NCBI RefSeq assembly: GCF_900199725.1
Contig: NZ_LT904902.1
Coordinates: 281,289-345,288 of the forward strand
Origin: Cytobacillus massiliigabonensis
GTDB lineage: Bacteria; Bacillota; Bacilli; Bacillales; Cytobacillaceae
Length of the DNA: 64,000 bases
Direction: 5' to 3'
Shown here: positions 28,334 through 39,308 of the stretch, piece by piece
How the letters are laid out: every line of letters begins with the position of its first letter
Position numbering within the stretch: position 1 is the first letter of the stretch
Position numbers and translations under genes: made by a program
Notes under the pieces: generated by a model
The model's input: only the letters and a program-made list of their open reading frames with translations
What the model was told of the DNA's origin: nothing
The model's database searches: none

Positions 28334-28457
28334 GCCCTAATTGTATAACTCATTGAAAGAAAATAATGGGAAAATCTTTATTTACTCTCAAAAATAGCGA
28401 TTAAATAGTATAACACATATCCCCTGTGCTAGACATTAGGCCATATTCAAAGGAATT

Positions 28458-28757
28458 CTATTCATATTGGGTCTCAAAGGAAGGGCTTGGAAGAGCAATT
28501 TTAAAGAACTCACTTAAATCTTCTGCTTGAAGGTGTGTATCCATTTTAAAGACTTTTTGTAAATAAGCCTTATCTTCGAGGTCCTTGGGGTCGAGGAGAG
28601 TGGAGCGGCCAGTTTGCATGCAAACAACAAGAGGTTTTCCAAAGAAAAGATTTGTAAACACAATTCCAAAATCATATCTGGCTTGTTCGGTTGTAAAGCC
28701 TACAAAACGAACTTTCGCGTTTTCGTTCTCATCATACAGCTTATCAAATAGGTTCAT
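28458..28757 (-). CDS. DUF3055 family protein
   Basis: The 99-residue protein has the DUF3055 pattern: KVRFVGFTTEQARYDFGIVFTNLFFGKPLVVCMQTGRSTLLDP, followed by an acidic helix. Members are small cytosolic proteins of Bacillales with no known role. The ATG at 28757 has an AGGAGG-like site. It is monocistronic and divergent from the following plus-strand gene. Confidence 0.78.
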   Translation of the reverse strand: MNLFDKLYDENENAKVRFVGFTTEQARYDFGIVFTNLFFGKPLVVCMQTGRSTLLDPKDLEDKAYLQKVFKMDTHLQAEDLSEFFKIALPSPSFETQYE

Positions 28758-28912
28758 ATTTTTCCTCCTTTTTTATTTAATATTTAGAATATTATTATAA
28801 TTATTTTTTTGTATAATTACAAGTATTTTTTATTATTCATCATATTAAGTTGTCAGAAGTTTTTAATCAATGCTAGAATGAAATAGAGAGTATACAAGAT
28901 ATGGGGGGATGG

Positions 28913-29350
28913 ATGGTGGCAAGTCATGCGTATATAAAGCTCGTGCCTTCATCAGCAAAACAAACTGTTACAACTGAAGACATAAAAGAATTATTTCAAT
29001 ATTTTAAAGAAATAACCGCTAAAACTGGAAGACAGGTTGCCTGGAATTATAATGAGGCTGCTTTTCCATATGAAATGAAAGAAATGCCTGATGGCAAAGG
29101 CAGCTGGTTCTATTTGAAATCGGAAAACGATCGCTACAACATTATTTTACTTGGCGTAGATAAAGAAAATGCCTTAAATGAGGATGGATCAGAGCAAGAG
29201 CAGTCATACATACAAATTACCCTCCCAGAATCCTCAACATTTGGAGATAAAGGCAAGGCCAATGAGTTTTGTAGATTTTTAGCAAAGAAACTGCAAGGTG
29301 AGTTACATTTATTTAATGGACGAGTGATGTATTTTTATCCTAGAAAGTAA
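28913..29350 (+). CDS. DUF1885 family protein
   Basis: The 145-residue soluble protein resembles the Bacillus DUF1885 family (SHAYIKLVPSS start, GRQVAWNYNEAAFPYE middle, FGDKGKANEFCRFLAKKLQGELHLFNGRVMYF end). The start could be ATG 28901, ATG 28913 or GTG 28916; I prefer 28913 because GGGGGG lies just upstream. Function unknown. Confidence 0.72.
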   Translation: MVASHAYIKLVPSSAKQTVTTEDIKELFQYFKEITAKTGRQVAWNYNEAAFPYEMKEMPDGKGSWFYLKSENDRYNIILLGVDKENALNEDGSEQEQSYIQITLPESSTFGDKGKANEFCRFLAKKLQGELHLFNGRVMYFYPRK

Positions 29351-29358
29351 AATCAAAT

Positions 29359-29383
29359 GCGCAAGCGCTGGAGCTGGACATAA
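29359..29383. repeat. fragment of dispersed repeat (family B)
   Basis: The short GCGCAAGCGCTGGAGCTGGA segment directly after the DUF1885 gene matches the ends of the repeats at 36877-36992 (ggcgctggaga) and 41561-41586 (inverse). Confidence 0.5.
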
Positions 29384-29512
29384 ATTAAACTTATTTCAAT
29401 GTGATATTTAAATACGATTTTAAAATTTCTTAACAGAAATAATATAGAAGGACAGCTTATCGCTGTTCTTCTATTTTGCTCTATTTGAGCAATAAAGCAA
29501 TGAGGTGAATTC

Positions 29513-29854
29513 ATGTTAAAACACAGATTAATCATAGTAGGGATATTCAGCCTTGTGATAACACTCATATCTCCTTTCATTTTTCACTCGTATTTTGAAG
29601 CGAAGCCAAAAAATATAAACCAGCAATTATCCTTTGGGGGTCCTTTTCCATACGCTGAACAAACAGTTACTCTTCCAGCTGGTGATAAACTTTACCCACT
29701 TGAGATAAAATTTCAATCCCCTTTTGAGAAGGAAACAAAATTTAATATTATTCCGTTTATCCTTTCCTTCGTTTGCTTATTCCTATTTTTCTTTGCAATT
29801 TACAGTATGATCACAAGATTTTTCAAAGGAAAGACAGTTAAAGAGCCTCATTGA
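29513..29854 (+). CDS. small two-helix membrane protein, unrecognised
   Basis: The 113-residue protein has an N-terminal helix (about 6-26), an external loop of about 50 residues (FGGPFPYAEQTVTLPAGDKLYPLEIKF) and a second helix (about 82-103) with a basic tail. It does not match a family I know. The ATG at 29513 has TGAGGTG upstream. Confidence 0.65.
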   Translation: MLKHRLIIVGIFSLVITLISPFIFHSYFEAKPKNINQQLSFGGPFPYAEQTVTLPAGDKLYPLEIKFQSPFEKETKFNIIPFILSFVCLFLFFFAIYSMITRFFKGKTVKEPH

Positions 29855-29861
29855 GGCTCTT
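29841..29861 (+). terminator. terminator overlapping the gene's stop codon
   Basis: AAGAGCCTCA (29841-29850) and TGAGGCTCTT (29852-29861) form the stem, followed by TTTTTACG; the TGA stop lies in the hairpin. Confidence 0.85.
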
Positions 29862-29880
29862 TTTTACGTTAAAAAAGACC

Positions 29881-30123
29881 CTATCCATTAATAACAGCCA
29901 TAGTAAAATGGAAGGATGCGTATAAGGTTAAACTTAAAGAAGTTATAAAAAATGTCTTTTTTACCGATTTCATTATCGTATTTCCTATAATAATGGCAAT
30001 ATAAAAAAACACAAAGAACATTAATACTTTATATAAAAGCTGATCATATTTAGATAACCATTCAATAAAGGTATATCCACTCCAAATAATAAGCTGCAGA
30101 AGCAGCGCAGTATAAGTCTTCAT
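29881..30123 (-). CDS. small three-helix membrane protein, unrecognised
   Basis: The 80-residue protein consists almost entirely of three hydrophobic helices (about 5-20, 32-50 and 57-78). I cannot assign a family. The ATG at 30123 has GGTGGTGAG upstream. It stands alone, divergent from slp. Confidence 0.6.
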   Translation of the reverse strand: MKTYTALLLQLIIWSGYTFIEWLSKYDQLLYKVLMFFVFFYIAIIIGNTIMKSVKKTFFITSLSLTLYASFHFTMAVING

Positions 30124-30334
30124 ACTCTCACCACCACAAATATCAATATTCCTTTTACTTAAATGTGCTTGTATTTGTAATATATGTAGAAAAGGAAAAT
30201 CTTATTTTTCATTTCTGTAACATTTAGGTGACAAGGGCTATTTGATATTTTTCATATGATAAAATAATCATAATTTGTTCAAAAAAAGACATTATTCATT
30301 TTATTTATATTATAAGCAAGGTGGGGAACAGAAT

Positions 30335-30712
30335 ATGAAAGGGTTGCCACTATTATTCATCGCTTCTCTTCTTTTTATAACCTCCTCATGTAACCATGTT
30401 GATTCAAAAAAAGACTTAAATATCGATCAAGACATAAAACAACTCATATTCTTCACGGATGACCAAGCATATGAAAAGGAAGTTTCTTATTATGATGCGA
30501 TAATTGAGCTAAAAAAGGATTTTCCTATCGACATAAAAAACATGAAGATCATTACAAAGGAAAATGCAAAAAATTACTATGATCAATTTGATATCGATCG
30601 CTGTCCTGCTATTCTGCTCGTATATAATGATAAAATTCTTGTAAAGGTAAAAGGAGAGGCAACTAAAGAACAAATTGTAGAGCCACTCTATACAGCCTTA
30701 AAAAACAAATAA
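30335..30712 (+). CDS. slp: Slp-like small lipoprotein (peptidoglycan-associated in B. subtilis)
   Basis: The 125-residue protein has a lipoprotein signal ending ITSSC (Cys at about 20). The mature part (IKQLIFFTDDQAYEKEV, YYDAIIELKKDFP, then RCPAILLVYNDKILVKVKGEATKEQIVEPL) reads like a thioredoxin-type fold with the Pro before the third strand, but no CxxC. slp lies between pdhD and speA in B. subtilis, as here. I chose ATG 30335, with GGTGGGG upstream. Function unknown; the symbol rests on position and lipoprotein character. Confidence 0.65.
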   Translation: MKGLPLLFIASLLFITSSCNHVDSKKDLNIDQDIKQLIFFTDDQAYEKEVSYYDAIIELKKDFPIDIKNMKIITKENAKNYYDQFDIDRCPAILLVYNDKILVKVKGEATKEQIVEPLYTALKNK

Positions 30713-30752
30713 AAGCTCCAGAGACGTTAAATTTTAGTCTCTGGAGCTTTTA
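30709..30752. terminator. bidirectional terminator slp/pdhD
   Basis: A 16-bp stem (about 30710-30725 with 30737-30752) with T-runs on both strands ends slp and the pdh operon. Confidence 0.93.
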
Positions 30753-30753
30753 T

Positions 30754-32163
30754 TTATTTAACGATATGAATCGGAGTTCCTAGTGCAACCTCTGCTGCCT
30801 CCATTGATATTTCACCTAATGTTGGGTGAGCATGAATGGTCATTGCTAAGTCTTCTGCAGTCATGCCTGACTCAATCGCCAAACCTAATTCTGCAATCAT
30901 ATCTGAAGCGTTGGCACCAGCAATTTGAGCACCAATTATTAAACCATCTTCTTTTCTAGTTACCAGTTTAACGAAACCATCTGTCGCATCTAAAGCAAGC
31001 GCGCGGCCGTTTGCTGCAAATGGGAATTTTGCTGCAGTAGCTTCAATTCCTTCTTCTTTTGCTTGACTTTCCGTATAGCCTACTGATGCCAGTTCGGGAT
31101 CTGAGAAGACTACTGCAGGGATACCTAAATAGTCAATTTCTGAATGATGACCAGAGATAACCTCTGCTGCAATCTTTCCTTCATACGATGCTTTATGTGC
31201 TAATTGAGGTCCTTGAACTACATCGCCAATTGCAAATATATTACTTACATTGGTACGGCATTGTTTATCAATTTCAACGATGCCACGATCGCTCATTTTA
31301 ATGCCAACTTGCTCTAACCCCAATTCATCTGTATTAGGACGTCGGCCTACCATGACAAATACATAATCAGCTTCAGCTGTTATTTCTTCGCCTTTAACTT
31401 CATATTTTACTGTAACGCCATTTTCATTTTCTTCGACACTTTTAGCTAGGGCCTTTGTAACGATTTCAGCACCCTTTTTCTTAAGCTTGCGTTTTACCAG
31501 TGCAGTCATTTGCTTCTCAAAGCCAACAAGAATATCATCTGCACCTTCAAGAATCGTTACCTCTGATCCAAAGCTTGCATAAGCACCACCTAATTCGATA
31601 CCGATTACACCACCGCCAATAACAACGATTTTTTTCGGTATTTCTTGAAGTGCCAGTGCACCTGTTGAATCAAGGACACGCTTACCATATTTAAATGCTG
31701 GAAGTTCAATTGGTCTAGAGCCAGTAGCAATAATCGCATGTTTAAATGTATAAGTTTGTGCCGAATTTTCATCCATCACACGAAGTGTATTTGCATCCAC
31801 AAAATAAGCTTCTCCACTGACAATCTCTACCTTATTCCCTTTTAACAGGCCTTCAACACCGCCAGTAAGCTTTTTCACTACCCCTGCTTTAAACTCCTGT
31901 ACCTTCGTGAAGTCTACCTTTACATTTTCCGCAATGATACCCATTGATTCAGAATGCTTGGCATTTTCATAACGGTGACCAGCAGAAATTAACGCCTTTG
32001 ATGGAATACAGCCAACATTTAAACAAACTCCGCCTAAGTTAGCTTTTTCGACAATTGTCACTTTTTGCCCAAGCTGGGCAGCACGAATAGCTGCTACATA
32101 CCCACCAGGACCTGAACCGATGACAATCGTATCTGTTTCGATTGGGAAATCTCCTACTACCAT
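30754..32163 (-). CDS. pdhD: dihydrolipoyl dehydrogenase (E3) of pyruvate dehydrogenase
   Basis: The 469-residue FAD enzyme reoxidises dihydrolipoamide with NAD. FAD site [10 protein letters not shown] (residue 17 on), the redox disulfide [10 protein letters not shown] (Cys 48/53), the NAD site [11 protein letters not shown] and the C-terminal HAHPTLGE dyad are present. It follows pdhC by 3 bp and ends the pdhABCD operon. Confidence 0.97.
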   Translation of the reverse strand: MVVGDFPIETDTIVIGSGPGGYVAAIRAAQLGQKVTIVEKANLGGVCLNVGCIPSKALISAGHRYENAKHSESMGIIAENVKVDFTKVQEFKAGVVKKLTGGVEGLLKGNKVEIVSGEAYFVDANTLRVMDENSAQTYTFKHAIIATGSRPIELPAFKYGKRVLDSTGALALQEIPKKIVVIGGGVIGIELGGAYASFGSEVTILEGADDILVGFEKQMTALVKRKLKKKGAEIVTKALAKSVEENENGVTVKYEVKGEEITAEADYVFVMVGRRPNTDELGLEQVGIKMSDRGIVEIDKQCRTNVSNIFAIGDVVQGPQLAHKASYEGKIAAEVISGHHSEIDYLGIPAVVFSDPELASVGYTESQAKEEGIEATAAKFPFAANGRALALDATDGFVKLVTRKEDGLIIGAQIAGANASDMIAELGLAIESGMTAEDLAMTIHAHPTLGEISMEAAEVALGTPIHIVK

Positions 32164-32166
32164 TTT

Positions 32167-33486
32167 TTACGCCTCCATTAACAATAGTTCAGGGTCGTTT
32201 AGTAAACGTTTAATATGATTCAATGCATTTTGAGCTGTTGCTCCATCAATTATACGATGATCGAAGCTTAAAGATAAAGCAAGAACTGGAGCTGCAATAA
32301 TTTCCCCATCTTTAACTACCGGTTTTTCGGCGATTCGTCCAATTCCTAATATTGCTACTTCAGGATGATTGATTACTGGTGTAAACCATTGCCCGCCTGC
32401 AGAACCAATATTTGTAATCGTACATGAAGCACCCTTCATCTCGTCTGGAGTAAGCTTGCCTTCACGCGCCTTAGTAGCAAGCTCATTTATTTCATTTGAA
32501 ATAGCAAAGGTAGATTTACGATCTGCGTCTTTAATGACAGGCACTAAAAGTCCTTTGTCTGTATCTGCTGCGATTCCAATATTGTAATAGTGTTTTTGGA
32601 TAATTTCACTTGCTTCATCATCAATCGATGTATTTAAAGTTGGGAATTCACGCAATGCACTTGTTAATGCCTTTACAACATATGGAAGGAACGTTAGCTT
32701 AATCCCTTTACTTGCAGCAACTTCCTTAAATTTCTTTCTGTGTGCAACAAGCTTTGTTACATCAACTTCATCCATTAAAGTAACGTGAGGAGCTGTATGC
32801 TTTGAGTTTACCATAGCCTTCGCAATTGCTTTACGGATGCCGCTCATTTTCTCACGTGTTTCAGGATACTGCCCTTGTGGGATTGCTTTAGAAGCTTGTG
32901 CTGCTTTTGATTCCTGTGGTGCAGCCGCTTCCTGTTCAGGAGCCTCTTGAGATTGAACTGCAGCACCGCCATTTAAGAACGAATCAATATCCGCTTTTAC
33001 TACACGGCCATTTTTGCCGCTGCCAGCAACCTGAAGTATATCAACACCGTTATCGCGTGCATATTTTCGGACGGACGGCATCGCGATAATCCTGCGATTA
33101 GAATCTGCTTCAACAGGAGAAGTTGTCGCATTAGCAGTTTCCTTCTTTGGGGCTTCAGCTTCTGGTGCTTTCTGAGTATTTGGTTCTGGAGCCGTATCTT
33201 TACTAGCAGGTGCTTCTTCATCACCTTTAAATTTCAAATTTTCATATCCAGGTGCGTCAAAAGTAATAAGCACTTGTCCTACTGTTGCAACAGTTCCTTC
33301 TCCTACCTTAATTTCTTCAACCGTTCCTGCTACTGGAGAGGGAATTTCGACGACTGCTTTATCATTTTGCACTTCACAAAGTACGTCATCTTCTTGAACT
33401 TTATCGCCAGATTTTACAAACCATTTAACGATTTCACCTTCATGTATACCTTCACCAATGTCAGGTAATTTAAATTCAAATGACAC
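32167..33486 (-). CDS. pdhC: dihydrolipoamide acetyltransferase (E2) of pyruvate dehydrogenase
   Basis: The 439-residue core protein has one lipoyl domain (1-80, lipoyl lysine in [11 protein letters not shown]), a Pro/Ala/Glu linker (90-125), a peripheral-subunit-binding domain (about 132-170, [14 protein letters not shown]), a second linker, and the catalytic domain (210-439) with [10 protein letters not shown] near the end. The start is GTG 33486, with AGGAGG 10 nt upstream. Confidence 0.97.
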   Translation of the reverse strand: MSFEFKLPDIGEGIHEGEIVKWFVKSGDKVQEDDVLCEVQNDKAVVEIPSPVAGTVEEIKVGEGTVATVGQVLITFDAPGYENLKFKGDEEAPASKDTAPEPNTQKAPEAEAPKKETANATTSPVEADSNRRIIAMPSVRKYARDNGVDILQVAGSGKNGRVVKADIDSFLNGGAAVQSQEAPEQEAAAPQESKAAQASKAIPQGQYPETREKMSGIRKAIAKAMVNSKHTAPHVTLMDEVDVTKLVAHRKKFKEVAASKGIKLTFLPYVVKALTSALREFPTLNTSIDDEASEIIQKHYYNIGIAADTDKGLLVPVIKDADRKSTFAISNEINELATKAREGKLTPDEMKGASCTITNIGSAGGQWFTPVINHPEVAILGIGRIAEKPVVKDGEIIAAPVLALSLSFDHRIIDGATAQNALNHIKRLLNDPELLLMEA

Positions 33487-33567
33487 TTGGAATCAACCTC
33501 CTACACTGCTTAATTGATTACTCTAAGGGAAACAGGGGCGATAATACCCCCCTGTAAATTCTGCTGT

Positions 33568-34545
33568 CTAGAAATTTAGAACCTTTTTGCCCGTTTCAAT
33601 AATATCCTTGTAATTCGGGAGCCAAACTGTTTCAGCTTGAGGGAAAGCAAACACTGTATCTGGAGCTGCCACTCGTAATACAGGTGCCTCAAGACTAAGA
33701 ATGGCACGATCATTGATCTCAGCAACTACGTTGGCAGCAATTCCAGCTTGCTTTTGGGCTTCCTGCACGACGATCGCACGTCCTGTTTTTTCTACAGAAG
33801 CAATAATTGTTTCGATGTCTATTGGGGAAACCGTACGTAAATCAATTACTTCAGCAGAGAATCCTTCCTTCTCAAGCTCTTCAGCAGCCTTTAATGATTC
33901 ATGCACCATTGCACCGTAAGTAATGATGGATAAATCCTTTCCTTCTCGCTTAATATCCGCTTTCCCTAAAGGAATAGTATATTCCTCTTCCGGTACCTCT
34001 TGGCGGAAAGAACGATATAGCTTCATGTGCTCTAAGTAAATAACAGGATCATTATCACGAATAGCAGAAATCAATAGCCCCTTCGCATCATATGGAGTCG
34101 ACGGGATCACTACTTTTAGTCCAGGCTGTTGAGCCATTAATCCTTCTAAGCTATCAGCATGCATTTCTGGGGTGTGTACACCTCCGCCAAATGGTGACCG
34201 AATCGTAACTGGTGAGTGATAGCGCCCGCCTGAACGATATCGCATACGTGCAAGCTGACCTGAAATAGAATCCATTACTTCGTAAACAAATCCAAAGAAT
34301 TGGATTTCCGGGACAGGACGGTAGCCTTGTAAGCCAAGCCCAACTGCTAAGCCGCCGATTCCCGATTCAGCTAACGGAGTATCAAATACTCGCTCTTCGC
34401 CAAATTCATTTTGAAGACCTTCAGTCGCACGGAATACACCGCCGTTTACGCCTACGTCCTCACCGAATACTAATACATTCGGATCGTTTCGCAATTCTGT
34501 GCGTAATGCATCAGTAATTGCTTGAATCATAGTCATTTGCGCCAT
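33568..34545 (-). CDS. pdhB: pyruvate dehydrogenase E1 beta subunit
   Basis: The 325-residue subunit of the thiamine-diphosphate E1 enzyme has [14 protein letters not shown] near the N-terminus, the [22 protein letters not shown] active-site loop and the transketolase C-terminal domain. It starts 3 bp after pdhA and is followed by an 81-bp gap to pdhC. Confidence 0.97.
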   Translation of the reverse strand: MAQMTMIQAITDALRTELRNDPNVLVFGEDVGVNGGVFRATEGLQNEFGEERVFDTPLAESGIGGLAVGLGLQGYRPVPEIQFFGFVYEVMDSISGQLARMRYRSGGRYHSPVTIRSPFGGGVHTPEMHADSLEGLMAQQPGLKVVIPSTPYDAKGLLISAIRDNDPVIYLEHMKLYRSFRQEVPEEEYTIPLGKADIKREGKDLSIITYGAMVHESLKAAEELEKEGFSAEVIDLRTVSPIDIETIIASVEKTGRAIVVQEAQKQAGIAANVVAEINDRAILSLEAPVLRVAAPDTVFAFPQAETVWLPNYKDIIETGKKVLNF

Positions 34546-34548
34546 GGC

Positions 34549-35712
<1,164 letters not shown>

Positions 35713-35857
35713 TCATACACAGATTCTAGGTTGCCCAAAATGAAGGTAAATTAGAAAACGCTTAAAGAAAAACCTTTCATTATCATTCATCTCGTAAGAC
35801 TGTTTAACTAGTTTTCATTCTTCCATAATAAACGTCTATATTTATCTATCCATTATC

Positions 35858-35886
35858 ATCATATTCTGTATTAATATTTTTTGCAA
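35858..35886 (-). promoter_or_regulatory. pdhA sigma-A promoter
   Basis: On the minus strand TTGCAA (35886-35881), a 17-bp spacer and TATGAT (35863-35858) lie about 195 bp upstream of pdhA. The rest of the 522-bp ykyA-pdhA gap shows a 16-bp palindrome at 36062-36077 and the ykyA terminators, but no gene. Confidence 0.65.
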
Positions 35887-36061
35887 CTAAATTGATACAC
35901 ATTTTCAATATGATTCTTATATTTCACATATAAAAAACACGCGTTCACACTTTAAATTATGCGTTTTTCAACATTATCACACTTTTAAAAGGAGTCAGTT
36001 TTTTTAAATCTGTATTATTAAATACAACCAACTGTTCTATAAAAAAATAAAAAAACTTCCC

Positions 36062-36077
36062 ATGTGTTATAACACAT
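36062..36077. promoter_or_regulatory. perfect 16-bp palindrome upstream of pdhA
   Basis: ATGTGTTATAACACAT reads the same on both strands. The TGTG-N6-CACA spacing does not fit the Rex or Crp/Fnr sites (both N8), so the protein that might bind is unknown. Confidence 0.35.
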
Positions 36078-36123
36078 TAATAGAAAAATAGTAATCATCA
36101 TTATTTTCAAAAAATGTATTTTC

Positions 36124-36181
36124 TCCCTACTAACACAGGTAGGGAAAATAGAAAAGTCTGCATCCTTAGGATGCAGACTTT
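36124..36181 (-). terminator. tandem terminators after ykyA
   Basis: A 13-bp stem (AAAGTCTGCATCC at 36153-36165 with 36169-36181) is followed on the minus strand by TTTTCTATTTTC and a second CCCTAC/GTAGGG hairpin at 36125-36144. Confidence 0.88.
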
Positions 36182-36186
36182 CTAAC

Positions 36187-36855
36187 TTATTCTTTTGAAT
36201 CAATCTTTAAGCCTGACTCTTTATAGAAGGATAATTTTGCTTCATTATACTCTTTCGTTTTTTTGTTGAATTCTTCATTTTCTTTCAAAATTTTCGCATA
36301 GATTTCATTAATTTTAGTAATCTGAGCATCTAGCTGTTCTAGTTGAAGATCCTCCTTTTTAAACATAAGATACAGCTCTTTATCCAGTTTAACCCCTTCA
36401 AGATATTGTTGATATAATTCATCATGAATTTTGTATCGTTCAGTCATTGTGTCATATAGTGTCTGCGCTTTTTCTTTCAATGCAGCTTCTTCTATTTCGT
36501 TAATTAGCGGCAGTGCTTTTTTAAACTCCTTTTGTGAAGCAGCAATACTCTCCTGCTCCTTATTCATATGATCCTTGCGTTTATCTACAATGGCTATCGC
36601 CTGATCCGAAAGACGGTTTATTTCATCAAATTCTTTCATCCCTAATGAGATAATTTTATCGTAAATTTCCTTTTCCTGTTTCTCTAACTCAACAAGCGGC
36701 TCCTGCTGCTCTTTAAATACATTTTCAGTTGATACAACCTTTTCAAGAACATCATAAATTTTTTCAACCGGTGTTGATTTATTAAAGCAGCCTGATAATA
36801 CAAGGCTCCCCATGGCAATTACGAAAATAAGGCAGCTTTTACGGGAAAATAACAA
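36187..36855 (-). CDS. ykyA: YkyA-type lipoprotein
   Basis: The 222-residue protein has a lipoprotein signal (VLSGC, Cys at about 23) and a long helical, highly charged mature part (about 30-215) typical of the YkyA family of putative cell-wall-binding lipoproteins in Bacillales. It is likely coiled-coil and attached to the outer face of the membrane. The start is TTG 36855, with GGAGG 8 nt upstream. It precedes pdhA, as in B. subtilis; the tandem terminators make it a separate unit. Function unknown. Confidence 0.85.
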   Translation of the reverse strand: MLFSRKSCLIFVIAMGSLVLSGCFNKSTPVEKIYDVLEKVVSTENVFKEQQEPLVELEKQEKEIYDKIISLGMKEFDEINRLSDQAIAIVDKRKDHMNKEQESIAASQKEFKKALPLINEIEEAALKEKAQTLYDTMTERYKIHDELYQQYLEGVKLDKELYLMFKKEDLQLEQLDAQITKINEIYAKILKENEEFNKKTKEYNEAKLSFYKESGLKIDSKE

Positions 36856-36876
36856 GGTTATAACCTCCTAATAATT

Positions 36877-36992
36877 AAAAGCGGGAGTGCCTGGTTTAGC
36901 TCCGACAAGCATAAGGCGTTCCTCTCTTTAAAGTGTTCTTTACCTTTGCGGGAGGATTGAATTATGACATTGAGGAGCTAGGCGCTGGAGAT
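36877..36992. repeat. dispersed repeat (family B), degenerate copy
   Basis: The segment begins AAAAGCGGGAGTGCCTGG, contains AGCTCCGACAAGCATAAGG, and ends GAGGAGCTAGGCGCTGGAGA. This layout is that of a repeat I know from many Bacillus intergenic regions. It lies just upstream of ykyA. The rest of the 36856-37237 gap holds nothing else that I can name. Confidence 0.6.
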
Positions 36993-37237
36993 AATATTAC
37001 TAATAACAACACTTACTATATAGGTTGTTTCCATACTTAGCAATAGTCTCCTAATTCTAGCATCCTGTTTGATAGACTTGTCCTATTGTAATATTTTATT
37101 CTGCTCACTTTTCATTTATGACATAGGCATGGGCCTACACATAAAAAAATCATTACACATAGGCTATATAAATCGTCCGATTAAAAAATAAAATGCAAAA
37201 GGACGATAATTTATAATAATTAGGGAGGTTATCCTTC

Positions 37238-37378
37238 ATGTATGGATATGGCGGATATGGTTATGGCTGTTGCTATCCAAGTTACGGCGGAGGCGGAGCA
37301 GGATTTGGCAGAGGATTTGCGTTAATTGTCGTCTTGTTCATTTTACTCATTATCGTTGGCTGTTCTTGTTGGTGTTAA
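37238..37378 (+). CDS. YjcZ-like Gly/Tyr/Cys-rich sporulation microprotein
   Basis: The 46-residue protein starts [20 protein letters not shown], followed by one hydrophobic helix ([15 protein letters not shown]) and ends CSCWC. This layout is that of the YjcZ/YnzL-type small proteins annotated as sporulation proteins in Bacillaceae. The ATG has TTAGGGAGG 9 nt upstream. It is flanked on both sides by family B repeats. Confidence 0.85.
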   Translation: MYGYGGYGYGCCYPSYGGGGAGFGRGFALIVVLFILLIIVGCSCWC

Positions 37379-37379
37379 A

Positions 37380-37532
37380 AGAAAAGTGGAAGCGCATTGG
37401 TCATCGCCGTACAAACTCAAAAGGCCAGTTCTTTCGACAAAAGTAATACGGTGAAAGAGAGCGAACCGATGTTGACTTATTACAGGGATGGGACCTGAAG
37501 TTTGATAGACGATAGGACGCTTGCGCTTGACA
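37380..37532. repeat. dispersed repeat (family B), second copy
   Basis: From GAAAAGTGGAAGCGCATTGG to GATAGGACGCTTGCGCTTGA, directly after the microprotein gene; the ends resemble the family B repeat and no open frame or terminator is seen. Confidence 0.5.
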
Positions 37533-37658
37533 GATAATTTAGGAGAAGGTGTTGACTATGCCTTCTCTTTTTATTAACATTTGTCATACACTTTGGTAGA
37601 CTATAATAATAATCTGCATTATTTGCTTGATGACATATTTTTCACAGGAGTGAGTTTT

Positions 37659-38213
37659 ATGATAACGATGGAGGATATTATTCGCGATGGTCATCCTACA
37701 CTTAGGAAAATAGCAAAGCAAGTTCCGAATCCCCCTTCCGAAGAAGATAAACAAATACTAGAGAGCATGATGGCGTATATTATAAATAGCCAAGACCCTG
37801 AAATTGCAAAAAAGTATGGGTTACGTTCTGGGATCGGCCTAGCAGCACCACAAATTAATGTTTCAAAACGGATGATTGTCATTCATGTTCACGATGAAAA
37901 AGGCATATTACATAGCTATGCACTTTTTAATCCTAAGATTGTAAGCCATTCTGTAGAAAAGTCTTATCTCACATCTGGCGAAGGATGTCTTTCTGTTGAT
38001 GAAGCCATTCCCGGATATGTTCCTCGATATGCACGTATCACCGTTAAAGGCACAACTCTCGAAGGGAACGAAATAAAATTTAGAGCAAAAGGAATTTTGG
38101 CTATAGTGTTTCAGCATGAAATTGACCACCTTAACGGGGTAATGTTCTATGATCATATTGATCAACAAAATCCATTAAAACCAATTGAAAATGGACTTCC
38201 TATAGAAAGGTAA
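37659..38213 (+). CDS. def: peptide deformylase
   Basis: The 184-residue metalloenzyme removes the formyl group from nascent proteins. The three signature motifs are intact: GIGLAAPQI (about 58), EGCLSVDE (about 110) and QHEIDHLNG (about 153), with the Cys and two His metal ligands. I chose ATG 37659 (CAGGAGTG upstream), giving the same length and MITMEDI start as B. subtilis YkrB/DefB. Confidence 0.96.
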   Translation: MITMEDIIRDGHPTLRKIAKQVPNPPSEEDKQILESMMAYIINSQDPEIAKKYGLRSGIGLAAPQINVSKRMIVIHVHDEKGILHSYALFNPKIVSHSVEKSYLTSGEGCLSVDEAIPGYVPRYARITVKGTTLEGNEIKFRAKGILAIVFQHEIDHLNGVMFYDHIDQQNPLKPIENGLPIER

Positions 38214-38217
38214 TAAA

Positions 38218-38242
38218 AGCATGAACCATTAGGGTTCATGCT
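38218..38242. terminator. bidirectional terminator def/HAD gene
   Basis: AGCATGAACC (38218-38227) pairs with GGTTCATGCT (38233-38242) between convergent genes. Confidence 0.88.
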
Positions 38243-38255
38243 CTCTTAATTTCGC

Positions 38256-39026
38256 TTAGATAAGTTTTAGTTTTTTTAGTGCATTCCATATTCCATCATC
38301 TTCAACAGAAGTCGTCGTGACATCAGCAGCTATTTTCACTTGTTCTGAGGCATTCCCCATAGCTATCCCAGTACCGACTGTTTGCAGCATTTCAATATCA
38401 TTCAGCCCATCCCCAAAGGCGTAAACATCCTTCATATTAAATCCAAGACGTTCAGCCATGAGCTTGATTCCCTCTGCTTTCGAGCCTCCAGCTGGTAAAA
38501 CATCTGTAGAAAATCTATGCCAGCGCACAAAACGGGAATTTGGAAAATTCACCTCATAAAGCTCATCATCTTGTTCTTCACAAAAAATTAATGATTGAAA
38601 TACTTCATTATTTCTGAAATAATTTTCATCCACACTTGGATAAGGAAATTTCAGACTTTTGATGCATAAATCGATATACTCATTATTCGCAACGGACGCC
38701 TTCATAACTTTTTCATCCATGAATACCATTGGATGGTTCCTTTCCATTGAGTATGTATATAAATTTTCTATTTCTTGTGTATCTAAAGGATTTTTATAGA
38801 TCACTTCGTTTTCAAAAACTACATATTGACCGTTAAAACTAACAAAAGAATCGATATCTAGCTCATCTCTTAAATTTTTAAACATAAACGGCGCACGACC
38901 CGTTGCAATAGCTACAAACACCCCATTTTCTTTCAATTTTGCTAAAGCTTCTTTTGTTAAATGTGGCAATTGCTTATTGTGATCCAGTAGCGTACCATCT
39001 ATATCAAAAAATGCAATTTTTTTCAT
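38256..39026 (-). CDS. ykrA: Cof-type HAD-IIB phosphatase (YkrA)
   Basis: The 256-residue HAD hydrolase has motif I FFDIDGTLLD, motif II ATGRAP, the motif III Lys in GGSKAEGIK and motif IV FGDGLNDIEML. The IIB cap sits in the middle. Cof-type enzymes dephosphorylate sugar phosphates or flavin nucleotides; the substrate cannot be inferred. The ATG at 39026 has GGAAGGAATG upstream. Confidence 0.9.
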   Translation of the reverse strand: MKKIAFFDIDGTLLDHNKQLPHLTKEALAKLKENGVFVAIATGRAPFMFKNLRDELDIDSFVSFNGQYVVFENEVIYKNPLDTQEIENLYTYSMERNHPMVFMDEKVMKASVANNEYIDLCIKSLKFPYPSVDENYFRNNEVFQSLIFCEEQDDELYEVNFPNSRFVRWHRFSTDVLPAGGSKAEGIKLMAERLGFNMKDVYAFGDGLNDIEMLQTVGTGIAMGNASEQVKIAADVTTTSVEDDGIWNALKKLKLI

Positions 39027-39308
39027 TTCTCATTCATTCCTTCCAAGGTATAGCTTTTCCATCCACTCTATATTCTTTCATTTCCCGTAATACACTAACC
39101 CCTTGAGTAAAAAAAGTCAATTAGCGAAAATTTCTATTATCTATTCCATTTTTACTCATGAATCTCTACTATTTGAACAAAATAGTAAATGATCTTTGAT
39201 TCACTAAATAATCCATAATTACCCACGGGAGATACATCCTTATCAGCATATAATAATAAAAAAAAGGGTTTTTCTAGAGCTTTTTCGCATGTAAAATCCT
39301 TGATTCAC

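Noticed and set aside
35752..35766. cre-like sequence in the pdhA leader
   Set aside because: It differs from the consensus at two fixed positions (T at position 2 and C at position 14), so it is not reported as a CcpA site.
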